Shown here: in pieces, positions 1 through 8,994 of the stretch
How positions within the stretch are numbered: the first letter of the stretch is position 1
Layout: each line of letters opens with the position of its first letter
Assembly: GCF_025398275.1 (NCBI RefSeq)
Contig: NZ_JAODOR010000003.1
Span: forward strand, 1 to 64,000
Length of the DNA: 64,000 nucleotides
Source: Microbacterium memoriense
GTDB lineage: Bacteria; Actinomycetota; Actinomycetes; Actinomycetales; Microbacteriaceae
Direction: 5' to 3'
Translations under genes and position numbers: made by a program
The notes under the pieces: model-generated
Told to the model about the DNA's origin: nothing
Seen by the model: the letters and a program-made list of their open reading frames with translations, nothing else
Databases searched by the model: none

Positions 1-663
1 AGATCAGGGGTCAAGCCCCTCTTTGTGACAGAGGCTGGCAGCGCCGCCACCACCCTCGCCATCGTGCACGCATGGCAACTGCCACTCCCACGCGTCGAGG
101 GGGCAGTTGCACTATTGGCGTCACCGATCCACGTGAAGGCCCAGCATCAGAAGATCCTCCGTGAGGCCGCCCTCGCAGTGACCGCTGCTAACCCGGAGCT
201 TCCGGTCGAACAGATACTTGTCCGTGAGAATCCCGCAGCTGCGCTGCTCCACCGGGCAAGCGGTGCCGCGCTCGTTGTCATCGGCACCCACCAGCGAGCA
301 GTGATTGCTCGAACCTTCATCGGGTCGGTGGGGCAGATCCTACTTTCGCAGTGCCCGGTCCCCGTGTATCCTCGCACCGTCATCACCCGACCATGGGAAT
401 CGTCATCATGCAGAAGACCTCGCTCATCGCCCTCGCACGGCACGAACTCGGGCAGGCGAAAGAGGCTTCCAGCGGCAGGAGCGCGAAGACCGTTTTCGGA
501 GGCCACGAGCACCGACTCCGTCAGACGCTTATCGCGCTCCGCGCCGGGGAAGGGTTGGCCGAACACCAAAACCCCGGCGAGGCAACACTGCAGGTACTCG
601 ACGGCCGCGTGCTCCTCAGATCCGGCGACGTATCGTGGAATGGGTCTCCCGGCGACCTCTTGA
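1..663 (+). CDS. Universal stress protein, C-terminal part (5' end outside window, 3' end damaged)
   Basis: The frame is open from base 1, so the 5' end lies outside the window. The translation contains the second half of a Usp domain: a beta strand with VVIGTH, then a helix and the nucleotide-loop-like GSVGQILLSQCPVPV, which is where Usp proteins normally end (about base 370). Here no stop follows; the frame runs on for about 95 codons of low-complexity sequence overlapping the cupin gene in another frame. The extension looks non-coding, so the natural stop was probably lost by mutation or frameshift. Usp proteins bind ATP or act in stress survival; the neighbouring cupin and DevR-like remnant fit a former stress island. 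Confidence 0.6.
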   Translation, partial: RSGVKPLFVTEAGSAATTLAIVHAWQLPLPRVEGAVALLASPIHVKAQHQKILREAALAVTAANPELPVEQILVRENPAAALLHRASGAALVVIGTHQRAVIARTFIGSVGQILLSQCPVPVYPRTVITRPWESSSCRRPRSSPSHGTNSGRRKRLPAAGARRPFSEATSTDSVRRLSRSAPGKGWPNTKTPARQHCRYSTAACSSDPATYRGMGLPATS

Positions 664-740
664 CCGTCCCGGACGGACTCCACTCGCTCGACGCTGTCGA
701 AGACTCCGTGATCCTTCTCACGGTCGTCAAGACGGACTGA
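408..740 (+). CDS. Small single-domain cupin protein
   Basis: A 110-residue protein that reads as one conserved cupin beta-barrel: a GHEHRLRQTLIAL start, the glycine/acid motif GEATLQVLDGRVLL and the second motif PGDLLTVPDGLHSLDA. The histidines in AEHQNPGE and DGLHSL are the likely metal ligands. Proteins of this type often sit beside Usp and DevR-type genes in actinobacteria, as here. An in-frame ATG at 393 is an alternative start; no good ribosome binding site favours either. The substrate is unknown. It appears intact although both neighbours are broken. Confidence 0.7.
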   Translation: MQKTSLIALARHELGQAKEASSGRSAKTVFGGHEHRLRQTLIALRAGEGLAEHQNPGEATLQVLDGRVLLRSGDVSWNGSPGDLLTVPDGLHSLDAVEDSVILLTVVKTD

Positions 741-1107
741 ACCTCAGGCGGAGGGTTCCACAGGGCCGTGTGTTTGAGTTCAGCTCCGTAGACCGCGGCT
801 TGAGTTCGCCGTTCCATGCCCAGCTTGGCCAGCAGCCCGCTCACATAGTTCTTGACTGTCTTCTCAGCAAGACCGAGTCTTGCGCCGATCTCACGGTTCG
901 TGAGGCCCCCAGTGATCAGGTCGAGGACCTGACTCTCGCGCATCGTGAGGTCGGGAACCGCAGTCGCGTGCGCCTCTTGCAGGCTCGGGCGAAGCGCGCT
1001 CGCTCCCCGACGGAGCACATCCGTCGACTGAATTGTGCTCCCCGCCGCCGCTCTGCGGATCGCGTAGATGAGTGCGCCGCTGCGGATGTCTTTGAGCCGC
1101 ACCCAGA
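521..1107 (-). pseudogene. C-terminal remnant of a NarL/DevR-type response regulator
   Basis: From about 1096 the minus strand reads LKDIRSGALIYAIRRAAAG, the last receiver helix of a NarL-family response regulator, then a linker and a LuxR-type helix-turn-helix (about 949-773) with LTMRESQVLDLI, GLTNREIGARLGLAEKTVKN and YVSGLLAKLGMERRTQAAVY, very like DevR/DosR. The phospho-acceptor half of the receiver is missing: upstream of about 1107 the sequence becomes a different gene in another frame. No stop follows the domain; the frame runs into the antisense of the cupin gene down to 521. A regulator without its receiver and fused out of frame should not work. Confidence 0.7.
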
Positions 1108-1879
1108 CGAACCACGTCGGCGTCTCCCGTCGTGTCCGTAACCGCGAGGAGCGCGAGATGCCGCGAGTCCGCCGGCAGCGTATCGATCTCGTCTCGGTAG
1201 AGACCCTGGAGGAGCTCACCAGGAGGGAGCGGCTCCAGAGAGAGCGCGCGCCGGGCCAGGCGTTCCAAGTCGGCGTGATTGGCGAGTTCAGCAATGGCGA
1301 GCGGGTGGCCCCCCAGCTGCTCGACAACTTTCACGGCCAGGTGAGGGCCGAGCCGGTGGACTCGCTGTGCGTTGAGCAGCTCGATGGCGGAGAGCGTGTC
1401 GAGTCCACCTATCTGGACGACCTCGAGGCCGGCCAGAGCAACGAGTGCAGCCGGCTCCGGCCTCGTCAAGCAAGTACGCATCATCGACAACGCACACCAC
1501 GGGCTCGTCGGTAGCGCCCAATAGTGAGAGGAGCGCCAAACCGACCTGATATTGGTCGGGAGGCAGACCCACCGACCGACCGGTTGCCACGCTGAGCTCT
1601 CGCCAGTCCTTCCGGGAGCGACGCAATCTGATCGTGGAGATCCAACACCAGACGATCAATACCGGCGTAGGGCAGGTCAGCCTCGGCTGCAAACCCGTCC
1701 ACACGAAGCGTCCGAAGTCGGAACGGCCATTCGTTGTCGAGAAAGTCGCCGATCAGGGCGGTTTTCCCGATTCCCGGATCACCCACGAGCACCAGGACCG
1801 TCGCCTGGTGATTTTGGGCAGACGCCAGAGCCGCGCCTAATCGGTTGCGTTCGTCGGCGCGGCCAACGATGGGAGCGTT
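1108..1879 (-). pseudogene. Broken LuxR-type ATP-binding (LAL/MalT-like) regulator
   Basis: Three minus-strand frames each hold one part of a large ATP-binding LuxR regulator. First (about 1870-1620): IVGRADERNRLGAAL and the Walker A motif GDPGIGKTALIG. Second (about 1615-1490): DQYQVGLALLSLLG and the Walker B-like VVCVVDDAYLLDE. Third (about 1480-1108): IGGLDTLSAIELLNAQRV and LGGHPLAIAELANH, ending near TTGDADVV. At least two frameshifts are needed, roughly 60 residues are missing between the second and third parts, there is a stop just before the first part, and the C-terminal HTH is replaced by the response regulator tail. Clearly a decaying gene. Confidence 0.75.
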
Positions 1880-1989
1880 CCCGTGATCAATAGCCGCAGA
1901 CTACACACCCGCAGGTGGACTGCGCACTGTTTAGCCAGCCGAACTGGTTGCGCTGACCTGCACCCGGCGGGCGACCGTCGCTGGCCCGG

Positions 1990-1995
1990 TACGAT
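1990..1995 (+). promoter_or_regulatory. Candidate -10 box (TACGAT) for the MFS gene
   Basis: TACGAT fits the actinobacterial -10 pattern TANNNT and lies about 97 bp before the GTG start at 2092. No clear -35 is visible. The rest of 1880-2091 shows no gene. Confidence 0.3.
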
Positions 1996-2091
1996 CGGAG
2001 CATTCGAGCCGTCCGGTTTCCTGTCATCACAAGGGAACGCGACGGTTCTCGTGTTCTTGTCACACTCCCGTGAAAGGCAGCCCGCTCCGCC

Positions 2092-3294
2092 GTGTACTCC
2101 CTCCTCCTCGCGATCATCTACATCGCCTTCATCAGCCTCGGTCTGCCCGATTCGCTCATCGGGGCCGGATGGCCGGTGATGCATCAGGACCTCGGCGTTC
2201 CCATCGCCTTCGCGGGGATCATCACGATGATCATCGCGGGCGGCACGATTGTCTCCAGTCTCGCCTCGGAGCGGGTCACGCGCCGGTTCGGCGTCGGCGT
2301 CGTCACGGCCGTCAGCGTCGGCCTGACGGCGGCCGCGCTGTTCGGCTTCTCGACCTCCGGCTCGTTCTGGATGCTGTGCCTGTGGGCGATCCCGTATGGT
2401 CTCGGTGCGGGCGCGGTCGACGCGGCCCTGAACAACTACGTCGCCGTGCACTACGCCGCCCGGCACATGAACTGGTTGCACGGATGCTGGGGCCTCGGCG
2501 CGTCGATCAGCCCGTTCATCATGAGCTACACCCTCACCTCCGGCTGGGGATGGTCCAGCGCCTACCTGATCGTCGGTATCCTCCAAGCGGTACTCACCTT
2601 CGCGTTGCTCATCAGCATCCCGCTGTGGGGCAAGGTCAATCCCGTCTCCCCGAACGCAGATGCGCACGAAGAAAGCGACGATCCCGCCGGACGCACGCAC
2701 GTTCCGCTCGCGCAGGCGATCCGGATCCCCGGCGTCCTGCTGATCCTCACGGCCTTTTTCGCGTACTGCGCGCTGGAGAGCACCGCGATCCTCTGGGCGC
2801 CCAGCTATCTCGTTACCGAACGCGGCGTCGCCCCCGCGACCGCGGCGGCTTTCGCATCGCTCTTCCTGCTCGGCATCACCGCAGGACGCTTTCTCGCGGG
2901 CTTCTTCGCCGACCGCATCGGGGATCAGCAGTTGATCCGCGGCGGATTCGTGACGGTCGCTCTCGGCGCCGTGTTGCTGGCGCTCCCGCTCGAGACCACC
3001 GTGGTCGCGCTCGCAGGACTGGTCATCCTCGGGCTCGGATGCGCGCCGATCTATCCCGCGATCATCCACTCCACCCCCGTGAACTTCGGGCGTCGCAATT
3101 CTCAGGCCATCATCGGCATCCAGATGGCCGCGGCGTACACCGGCTCGACGTTCGCCCCGCCCCTGTTCGGCGCGATCTCGGCGTGGACGGGCATGTGGAT
3201 CTTGCCGCTTTTCCTCGCCGTGCTCGTGGCGCTCGGCCTCGTCATGTCCGAGCGCCTCAACGCACGGGTGCGGCGCCGCGTGGTGGTTCGCTAG
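2092..3294 (+). CDS. Major facilitator superfamily transporter
   Basis: A 400-residue integral membrane protein with about 12 hydrophobic helices. The N-half shows the FucP/sugar-type MFS pattern: an early SLIGAGWPVMHQDLGVP loop, then MIIAGGTIVSSLASERVTRR, and a GLGAGAVDAALNNYVA helix. A charged central loop (HEESDDPAGR, near residue 197) separates the two six-helix halves, and the second half repeats the motif as AGRFLAGFFADRIGDQ. Start GTG 2092; a GAAAGG upstream is a plausible but distant ribosome binding site. The substrate cannot be read from sequence; sugars or small organic compounds are typical. It converges with the amine oxidase gene. Confidence 0.8.
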   Translation: MYSLLLAIIYIAFISLGLPDSLIGAGWPVMHQDLGVPIAFAGIITMIIAGGTIVSSLASERVTRRFGVGVVTAVSVGLTAAALFGFSTSGSFWMLCLWAIPYGLGAGAVDAALNNYVAVHYAARHMNWLHGCWGLGASISPFIMSYTLTSGWGWSSAYLIVGILQAVLTFALLISIPLWGKVNPVSPNADAHEESDDPAGRTHVPLAQAIRIPGVLLILTAFFAYCALESTAILWAPSYLVTERGVAPATAAAFASLFLLGITAGRFLAGFFADRIGDQQLIRGGFVTVALGAVLLALPLETTVVALAGLVILGLGCAPIYPAIIHSTPVNFGRRNSQAIIGIQMAAAYTGSTFAPPLFGAISAWTGMWILPLFLAVLVALGLVMSERLNARVRRRVVVR

Positions 3295-3304
3295 GCAGGA
3301 GCCA

Positions 3305-3323
3305 GGTCCGGGCTCTTCGGACC
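3305..3323. terminator. Weak hairpin between convergent genes
   Basis: GGTCCG and CGGACC (6-bp stem, 7-nt loop) lie between the MFS stop and the amine oxidase stop. No T run follows; only a possible terminator. Confidence 0.3.
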
Positions 3324-3345
3324 GTGCTCCTTCGGTCTCCAGCCG

Positions 3346-4671
3346 TCAGGCCCAGATGTCTTCGATCGGAAGGTCCTGCCCCAGCACGTTCTGCGCGGCG
3401 CGGTGTCCGGAGAGCATCGCGCCCGGGACCGTCGCCGGGTCATCGCTCCAGGTGGCTTCGCCGGCGAGGTGCAGCACCCCGCCGATCGGCACAGCGAGCT
3501 GGTCGTGCTCTTCGGGGAGGGAGCCGATCGCCATGTAGGCGTACGCGCCGTGGGAGAACGGGTCATCCTGCCAGGCGGTCATCTTCACGCCGGTCGGATC
3601 CGGTACGCCCTCGCCGTAGAGGCGACGCAGCTGGGTCATCACGTCGTCGACGATGTCCCCGGCATCCCACCCTCGCGTCTGCACGGCAGCCGGGCCGGCG
3701 GCGAAGGTGAGCAGGGTGGGCGTGCCGTGGAGGGTCGACAGGTCGTACCAGGAGTGCCACCAGCGGCCCTCCGGCCCCTGTTGGCGGATCGCGTAGACGT
3801 CCTCGTCCCAGAACTTCTCCGGGAACGTCAGGAAGATCTTCTCGAACGCGTTCATCTTCAGGCGGCTCAGCGGATCGGCGTGCGTCTCGGGGAGTGGGGG
3901 GTCGATCGTGAACGCACCCGAGGTGAGTACCCCGATCGGCACCGTGACGATGGCGCTCGCCGCCCGAAACTCCTCGCCGTGCGCGGTGCGGACGTCGACA
4001 CCGTCGGCAGACCAGGTGACCGTGTCGACGACCTGGTGCAGGCGGATGTCGAGCCCCTCGGCGATATGCGCCGCCAGCTGGTCGTAACCGTCAGGGAAGA
4101 CGACCTCGTCACCGTTGACGGTGTCGTCGTCGAGCCCGTGCGCGCCCATCTCTTCGATCCACACGCCGTACTGCTCTTCGGCGCGATGCTCGACGTACTC
4201 GCGCACCCGCTGCGCGCGCTCGGCGCTCCAGCCCTGACGGGCGAGCGCGACCTCGGTGACGTCGCGATACGAATCCCCTGGGGCGGATGCCGCGATCACC
4301 TCGACGAGTTCCGCGTTCACCGCGTGGATGTCGGCGACGTAGGCGGCGGCTTCGTTATCGGTCAGCCTGATGCCGGCGGGGGAGTAGTGCGCGATCGGGC
4401 GACTGTCGGGCTGGTAGCCGCCGACGGTGAACTCCACCATCCGCATGCCGAACGCGGTCGCTGCCTCTGCCACCGGGCTGTCATCGATGCCGTGGATCCA
4501 TGAGGCGCCGCGGTCGGTGGGATCGCCGTCCGTCCGATCGGTCCACGTGCGTCCGCCGATCCGGTCGCGCGCTTCGAGGACGACGACGCGCTGGCCCGCG
4601 CGGTGGAGGAGCTTCGCGGCCGTAACCCCCGAAACGCCCGCGCCGATGATGACCGTGTCGAACTCCGCCAT
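3346..4671 (-). CDS. Flavin monoamine oxidase family protein
   Basis: A 441-residue FAD-dependent amine oxidase. The N-terminus has the dinucleotide-binding motif VIIGAGVSGVTAAKLLHRAG and the EARDRIGGRTWT signature, where the second glycine pair contacts FAD. The C-terminus has HLAGEATWSDDPATVPGAM, the usual second flavin contact. This family oxidises primary, secondary or polyamines to aldehydes with hydrogen peroxide release; putrescine or tyramine oxidase-like roles are possible but not provable here. No signal peptide is seen, so it is probably cytoplasmic. GGAG lies just upstream of the ATG. It stands alone, convergent with the transporter. Confidence 0.85.
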   Translation of the reverse strand: MAEFDTVIIGAGVSGVTAAKLLHRAGQRVVVLEARDRIGGRTWTDRTDGDPTDRGASWIHGIDDSPVAEAATAFGMRMVEFTVGGYQPDSRPIAHYSPAGIRLTDNEAAAYVADIHAVNAELVEVIAASAPGDSYRDVTEVALARQGWSAERAQRVREYVEHRAEEQYGVWIEEMGAHGLDDDTVNGDEVVFPDGYDQLAAHIAEGLDIRLHQVVDTVTWSADGVDVRTAHGEEFRAASAIVTVPIGVLTSGAFTIDPPLPETHADPLSRLKMNAFEKIFLTFPEKFWDEDVYAIRQQGPEGRWWHSWYDLSTLHGTPTLLTFAAGPAAVQTRGWDAGDIVDDVMTQLRRLYGEGVPDPTGVKMTAWQDDPFSHGAYAYMAIGSLPEEHDQLAVPIGGVLHLAGEATWSDDPATVPGAMLSGHRAAQNVLGQDLPIEDIWA

Positions 4672-4870
4672 GGCGTTCTCCTTCCCCTGACCTGACGCTA
4701 GCGGGAGAGCGGGCGGAACACACGAACATGACCGGGACGTACGCTGGGCGTGTGGAGGAGAGTCGCGGTCGCATCATGACGGGGCTCATCCGCATCGCCC
4801 CGCACCGCGGTGATCATCGGGTCGCGCTTCGTGCGGCGATCTCGCTCGCGGTGCCTCGCGCGCTGAATCG

Positions 4871-6082
4871 TCAGGCGCCGACCTTGTCGAGCCAGGCCAT
4901 GAGCGAGGTCAGCGTCAGGTAGGCGATCGTGCCATGTGTGGCGCCGCCGATCTCGTGCAGCGTGACGTTTATGCCCTGCGCAGCCTCGTGCGCGGCGAAC
5001 GTCTTCGTCGCGGCGGGCAGGACGAGTTCGTCGTCGAGGCCTTGCGCGATGAAGAGGGGGGCGTCGAACGTGGCGCCGCCCGCGGAGTTCTCGGTGAGAA
5101 GGGTCTCCCAGGGCTCGACCGTCGTCGGATCGACCGTGACGAAGTTGCCGACGACGGGGTCCGCGATGCGGTGCAGTTCCTCGATGTTGGTGAGCAGGCA
5201 CAGGCGGTTCACCTCCGGGAGGATCGCCTGCGCCTCGGGGGTCAGGATCGCATCGAGCGTCGCGCCGCGATCGGCGTAGACCTGCGAGAACGCGGTGAAC
5301 GCGTACGAGCCGATCGTCACCCCTGACACATCCGTGAGATGGTCACCCATCAGCGCGGTGAGATCGGCAGCGGGTGCTGCGGCCGCCACGGCTTTCACGG
5401 TCAGCTCGGGTGCATAGGTCGGCGCGAGCTGCGCGGCGAACAAGGCCGCCTGCCCGCCCTGCGAGTGGCCCCACATCACGACGTCGGTTCCGGCGCCGCT
5501 CGCCGTCAGCGATTCCGCGGCGCGGACGGCATCCAACATCGCGTTGCCGGCGGTCTCACCGACGAGGTACGAGTCCGGGCCGTCGGTGCCCATGCCGACA
5601 TAGTCGGTGGCGGCGACGACGTATCCCCGATCGAGCATGAACCGGAGCCCCTCGATGCCGCTGAACGGGTCGAACGAGCGCGAGGGGGCGCAGTCCGCGG
5701 CGGTGCCGGTCGTCGGATGCCCCCACGCGAGCACGGTCCGCGGCCTCGTGGGGGGCTCGAGCGGCGCGACGACGATGCCGGTCGACACGACGGTGGCCCC
5801 GGTCGTGTCGGTCGTGCGATACATGATGCGCCACGCGCGGGCATCGAAGGGGACGCCGATGAGCTCTTCACTGCGGATCATGCTGCCCGAGGCGCCGTCG
5901 GTCGCGCTCGCCGGCTGCGCGTAGAACGCGGCCAGGTTGCTGCGCTCGATCGCGTCGCCGACGAGTCGGAATTCGAACGCGGCGACGAGGCACCCGACGA
6001 CCGCGAGCGTGAGTGCCAGGAACCGGACGAAGGGGGAGAGGAGTCGCGGCGGGGCGGTGTGTGCGCCGACATCCTTCGTCAT
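4871..6082 (-). CDS. Secreted or membrane-anchored lipase (LIP family alpha/beta hydrolase)
   Basis: A 403-residue protein. Residues about 14-37 form a hydrophobic segment (FVRFLALTLAVVGCLVAAF) preceded by an arginine, so it is exported or tethered outside. The mature part has the nucleophile elbow MWGHSQGG, an oxyanion-type AWGHPTTG, and downstream IAQGLDDELV and GGATHG carrying the likely acid and histidine of the triad. Layout and length match the secretory lipase family (Candida LipA-like) common in actinobacteria; triglyceride or ester hydrolysis is expected. The frame is open further upstream, but ATG 6082 places the membrane segment near the N-terminus. It is divergent from adhE. Confidence 0.8.
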   Translation of the reverse strand: MTKDVGAHTAPPRLLSPFVRFLALTLAVVGCLVAAFEFRLVGDAIERSNLAAFYAQPASATDGASGSMIRSEELIGVPFDARAWRIMYRTTDTTGATVVSTGIVVAPLEPPTRPRTVLAWGHPTTGTAADCAPSRSFDPFSGIEGLRFMLDRGYVVAATDYVGMGTDGPDSYLVGETAGNAMLDAVRAAESLTASGAGTDVVMWGHSQGGQAALFAAQLAPTYAPELTVKAVAAAAPAADLTALMGDHLTDVSGVTIGSYAFTAFSQVYADRGATLDAILTPEAQAILPEVNRLCLLTNIEELHRIADPVVGNFVTVDPTTVEPWETLLTENSAGGATFDAPLFIAQGLDDELVLPAATKTFAAHEAAQGINVTLHEIGGATHGTIAYLTLTSLMAWLDKVGA

Positions 6083-6154
6083 GGACACATCATGTCGCAC
6101 GTGGGGCGCGGCGCACTCCTTCAGAGAGGCGGAAGCATTGGATCTCCGCGGGAC

Positions 6155-6183
6155 TTGTGTGGTCAGACCACAAGGTGCATACT
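6155..6183 (+). promoter_or_regulatory. adhE promoter with FadR/GntR-like operator palindrome
   Basis: A perfect 15-bp palindrome TGTGGTCAGACCACA occupies 6158-6172. Its core TGGTCAGACCA fits the known FadR-subfamily GntR pattern (GT, three bases, AC). A candidate -35 TTGTGT (6155-6160) and -10 CATACT (6178-6183) are 17 bp apart, so a bound protein would cover the -35 and spacer and repress. A repressor is inferred; no FadR-type gene is in the window. Confidence 0.5.
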
Positions 6184-6269
6184 GGGGAAAGAAGGCCGAG
6201 AGACACGATCTCGACCCGGTCAGCAATGGTGCGGATGTTGCCATCCGTGCCGGGTGAGGAGAACCCGTC

Positions 6270-8978
6270 ATGTCCATCTCGATCGATGCTCTGGTCGATA
6301 ACGCGCAGGTCGCGCTCGCAGAGTATGCAACCTTCACGCAGGAGCAGGTCGACCACATCGTGCGCAAAGCATCGGTGGCCGCCCTCCATCACCACGGCGA
6401 CCTCGCCGTCATGGCCGTCGAAGAGACCGGCCGAGGCCTGTTCGAAGACAAGGCCGTCAAGAACATGTTCGCGTGCGAGCACGTGACCAACTCGATCATC
6501 AAGCAGAAGACGGTCGGCGTCATCTCGCACGACGCGCTGACCGGCATCACCGAGATCGCCGATCCCGTGGGCGTCATCTGCGCGCTCACCCCGGTGACGA
6601 ACCCCACCTCGACCGCGATCTTCAAGTCGCTCATCGCGCTGAAGACCCGCAACCCCATCGTCTTCGGGTTCCACCCGTCGGCACAGAACTGTTCCGCCGC
6701 CGCGGCGAAGATCGTCCGCGATGCGGCCGTCGCTGCCGGCGCACCGGAGAACTGCATCCAGTGGATCACCGAGCCCTCCATGGAGGCCTCGGGTGAGCTC
6801 ATGAACCACCCCGGTGTCGCACTCATCCTCGCGACCGGTGGCAACGCGATGGTGCGCGCTGCGTACTCGTGCGGCAAGCCGGCCCTCGGCGTGGGCGCGG
6901 GCAACGTCCCCGCTTTCATCGAGCGGACCGCCAACGTCGGCCGCGCCGTCAACGACATCGTGCTGTCGAAGTCGTTTGACATGGGCATGGTGTGTGCATC
7001 GGAGCAGGCCGTCATCCTCGACGCGCCGATCGCCGACGAAGCGCTCGCCGAGTTCGACCGTCTGCACGCCTACCGCGCCACGGCAGACGAGAAACGGATG
7101 CTGGAGGAGTTCATCTTCGGTGTCACCGCCGGCAGTGAGAACTGCGCCGGCGCGAAGCTCAACCCCACGGTCGTCGGCCAGTCGCCGCAGTGGATCGCCG
7201 AGCATGCCGGATTCTCGGTTCCCGAGGACACCTCGATCATCCTCGCGGATGTCTCGGGTGTCGGTCCGCACGAGCCGCTCACCCGCGAAAAGCTCGCTCC
7301 GGTGCTCGCCGTGCTCCGTGCGGCAACACCCGCGGAGGGCATCGATCTCGCGCGTCAGATGGTCGACTTCGACGGTCTCGGTCACTCGGGTGCGATCCAC
7401 TCGAACGACCAGCAGGTCATCGCCGATTTCGCGGCGGTCGTCAAGGCCGTCCGCATCATCGAGAACAGCCCGTCGGCGCTCGGGGGCATCGGCGACATCT
7501 ACAACGCCTTCATGCCCAGCCTCACGCTCGGCTGCGGCTCGTACGGTCACAACTCGGTCTCCAACAACGTCTCGGCGGTGAACCTTTTGAACGTGAAGCG
7601 CGTCGGACGGCGCAACAACAACCTGCAGTGGTTCAAGATCCCGGCCAAGACCTACTTCGAGCCGAACTCGATCAAGTACCTCGCCGACATGCGCGGGCTC
7701 GAGCGTGTGACGATCGTCACCGACCAGACCATGACTCAGCTCGGCTATGTCGACAAGATCATCGATGTCCTGAACCGCCGCGAGAACCGCGTGCAGGTGC
7801 AGATGATCAACCAGGTGCGCCCCGAGCCGAAGGTGTCGGAGGTCAAGGCCGGTGCCGAGCAGATGCGCCAGTTCAACCCGGACACGATCATCGCTCTCGG
7901 TGGTGGGTCGCCGATGGATGCCGCCAAGGTCATGTGGCTGCTGTATGAGAACCCCGAGATCGAGTTCTCCGACATGCGCGAGAAGTTCTTCGATGTGCGC
8001 AAGCGCGCCTTCACCTTCCCCGAGATGGGCAAGCTCGCCAAGCTCGTCTGCATCCCGACGACGTCGGGCACCGGGTCGGAGATGACGCCGTTCGCCGTGA
8101 TCACCGATGACGAGACCGGAATGAAGTACCCGCTCGCCGATTACGCGCTGACACCTTCGGTCGCGATCATCGACCCCGAGCTCACGCGGGTGCTGCCCGG
8201 GTTCCTCGTGGCCGACGCCGGCTTCGACGCCCTCACGCACGCCACCGAGGCGTTCGTGTCGGTGTACGCCAACGACTACACCGATGGCCTGTGCCTGCAC
8301 GCGATCAAGCTCATCTTCGAGAACATCGAGCGCAGCGCGAAGGCTGTTCCCGGGTCGACGGATGCCGCCGACATCAAGGCCCGCGAGAAGATGCACAATG
8401 CGGCATCCATCTCGGGCATGGCGTTCGGAAACGCGTTCCTGGGGATCGTGCACGCGATGGCCCACGTCACGGGTGCGACGTACAAGCTGGCGCACGGCCG
8501 CACGAACGCGACCTACCTGCCGCACGTGATCCGGTACAACGGCACCGTGCCGACCAAGCTCACGAGCTGGCCGAAGTACGAGCGCTACATCGCGCCCGAG
8601 CGTTTCCAGGAGATCGCGAAGCACCTGGGTCTGCCGGCATCCACCCCGGAGGAGGGTGTCGAAAGCTACGCCCGCGCCGTGGAGGACCTGCGCGACCGCG
8701 TCGGGATCGAGCGGTCGTTCCAGGCGCAGGGCGTCGACGAGACCGCGTTCATCGCGGGCCTGCACGACCTGGCGATGGCCGCCTACGGCGACCAGTGCGC
8801 ACCCGCCAACCCGCGGATGCCGATGATCGCGGACATGAAGACCCTCATGGAGGCCGCGTACTACGGCACCTCGTTCGCTGAGGTCCGTGCCGCCCGCCGC
8901 GGCGCGGAGGTCGAGAGCGAGGCTGTAACCGGCACGATCAAGGTGCAGGGCAAGGGCCGGGCGAAGGCGCGCGCCTGA
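6270..8978 (+). CDS. adhE: Bifunctional acetaldehyde-CoA/alcohol dehydrogenase
   Basis: A 902-residue fusion with the usual AdhE length. Residues about 1-440 are the CoA-acylating aldehyde dehydrogenase, with catalytic Cys242 in GMGMVCASEQAVI and the NAD-site region GVGAGNVPAFIERTAN. Residues about 460-880 are the iron alcohol dehydrogenase, with GGGSPMDAAKVMW (NADH binding), DALTHATEAF, GIVHAMAHVTGA and LAHGRTNATYLPHVI carrying the metal histidines. It reduces acetyl-CoA through acetaldehyde to ethanol and regenerates NAD+ when oxygen is short, or runs in reverse on ethanol. Family members form filaments (spirosomes). The ATG follows GAGGAG. A single-gene transcript between a palindromic promoter and a strong terminator is likely. 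Confidence 0.95.
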   Translation: MSISIDALVDNAQVALAEYATFTQEQVDHIVRKASVAALHHHGDLAVMAVEETGRGLFEDKAVKNMFACEHVTNSIIKQKTVGVISHDALTGITEIADPVGVICALTPVTNPTSTAIFKSLIALKTRNPIVFGFHPSAQNCSAAAAKIVRDAAVAAGAPENCIQWITEPSMEASGELMNHPGVALILATGGNAMVRAAYSCGKPALGVGAGNVPAFIERTANVGRAVNDIVLSKSFDMGMVCASEQAVILDAPIADEALAEFDRLHAYRATADEKRMLEEFIFGVTAGSENCAGAKLNPTVVGQSPQWIAEHAGFSVPEDTSIILADVSGVGPHEPLTREKLAPVLAVLRAATPAEGIDLARQMVDFDGLGHSGAIHSNDQQVIADFAAVVKAVRIIENSPSALGGIGDIYNAFMPSLTLGCGSYGHNSVSNNVSAVNLLNVKRVGRRNNNLQWFKIPAKTYFEPNSIKYLADMRGLERVTIVTDQTMTQLGYVDKIIDVLNRRENRVQVQMINQVRPEPKVSEVKAGAEQMRQFNPDTIIALGGGSPMDAAKVMWLLYENPEIEFSDMREKFFDVRKRAFTFPEMGKLAKLVCIPTTSGTGSEMTPFAVITDDETGMKYPLADYALTPSVAIIDPELTRVLPGFLVADAGFDALTHATEAFVSVYANDYTDGLCLHAIKLIFENIERSAKAVPGSTDAADIKAREKMHNAASISGMAFGNAFLGIVHAMAHVTGATYKLAHGRTNATYLPHVIRYNGTVPTKLTSWPKYERYIAPERFQEIAKHLGLPASTPEEGVESYARAVEDLRDRVGIERSFQAQGVDETAFIAGLHDLAMAAYGDQCAPANPRMPMIADMKTLMEAAYYGTSFAEVRAARRGAEVESEAVTGTIKVQGKGRAKARA

Positions 8979-8994
8979 CGCACGGGTAGGACCA

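Noticed and set aside
4672..4870. Small gene between amine oxidase and lipase
   Set aside because: An open frame exists but overlaps the lipase end, lacks a ribosome binding site and resembles nothing.
6155..6173. Rex-type redox operator before adhE
   Set aside because: TTGTG and CACAA occur, but the spacing and centre do not fit the Rex consensus, while the GntR-like palindrome is perfect.
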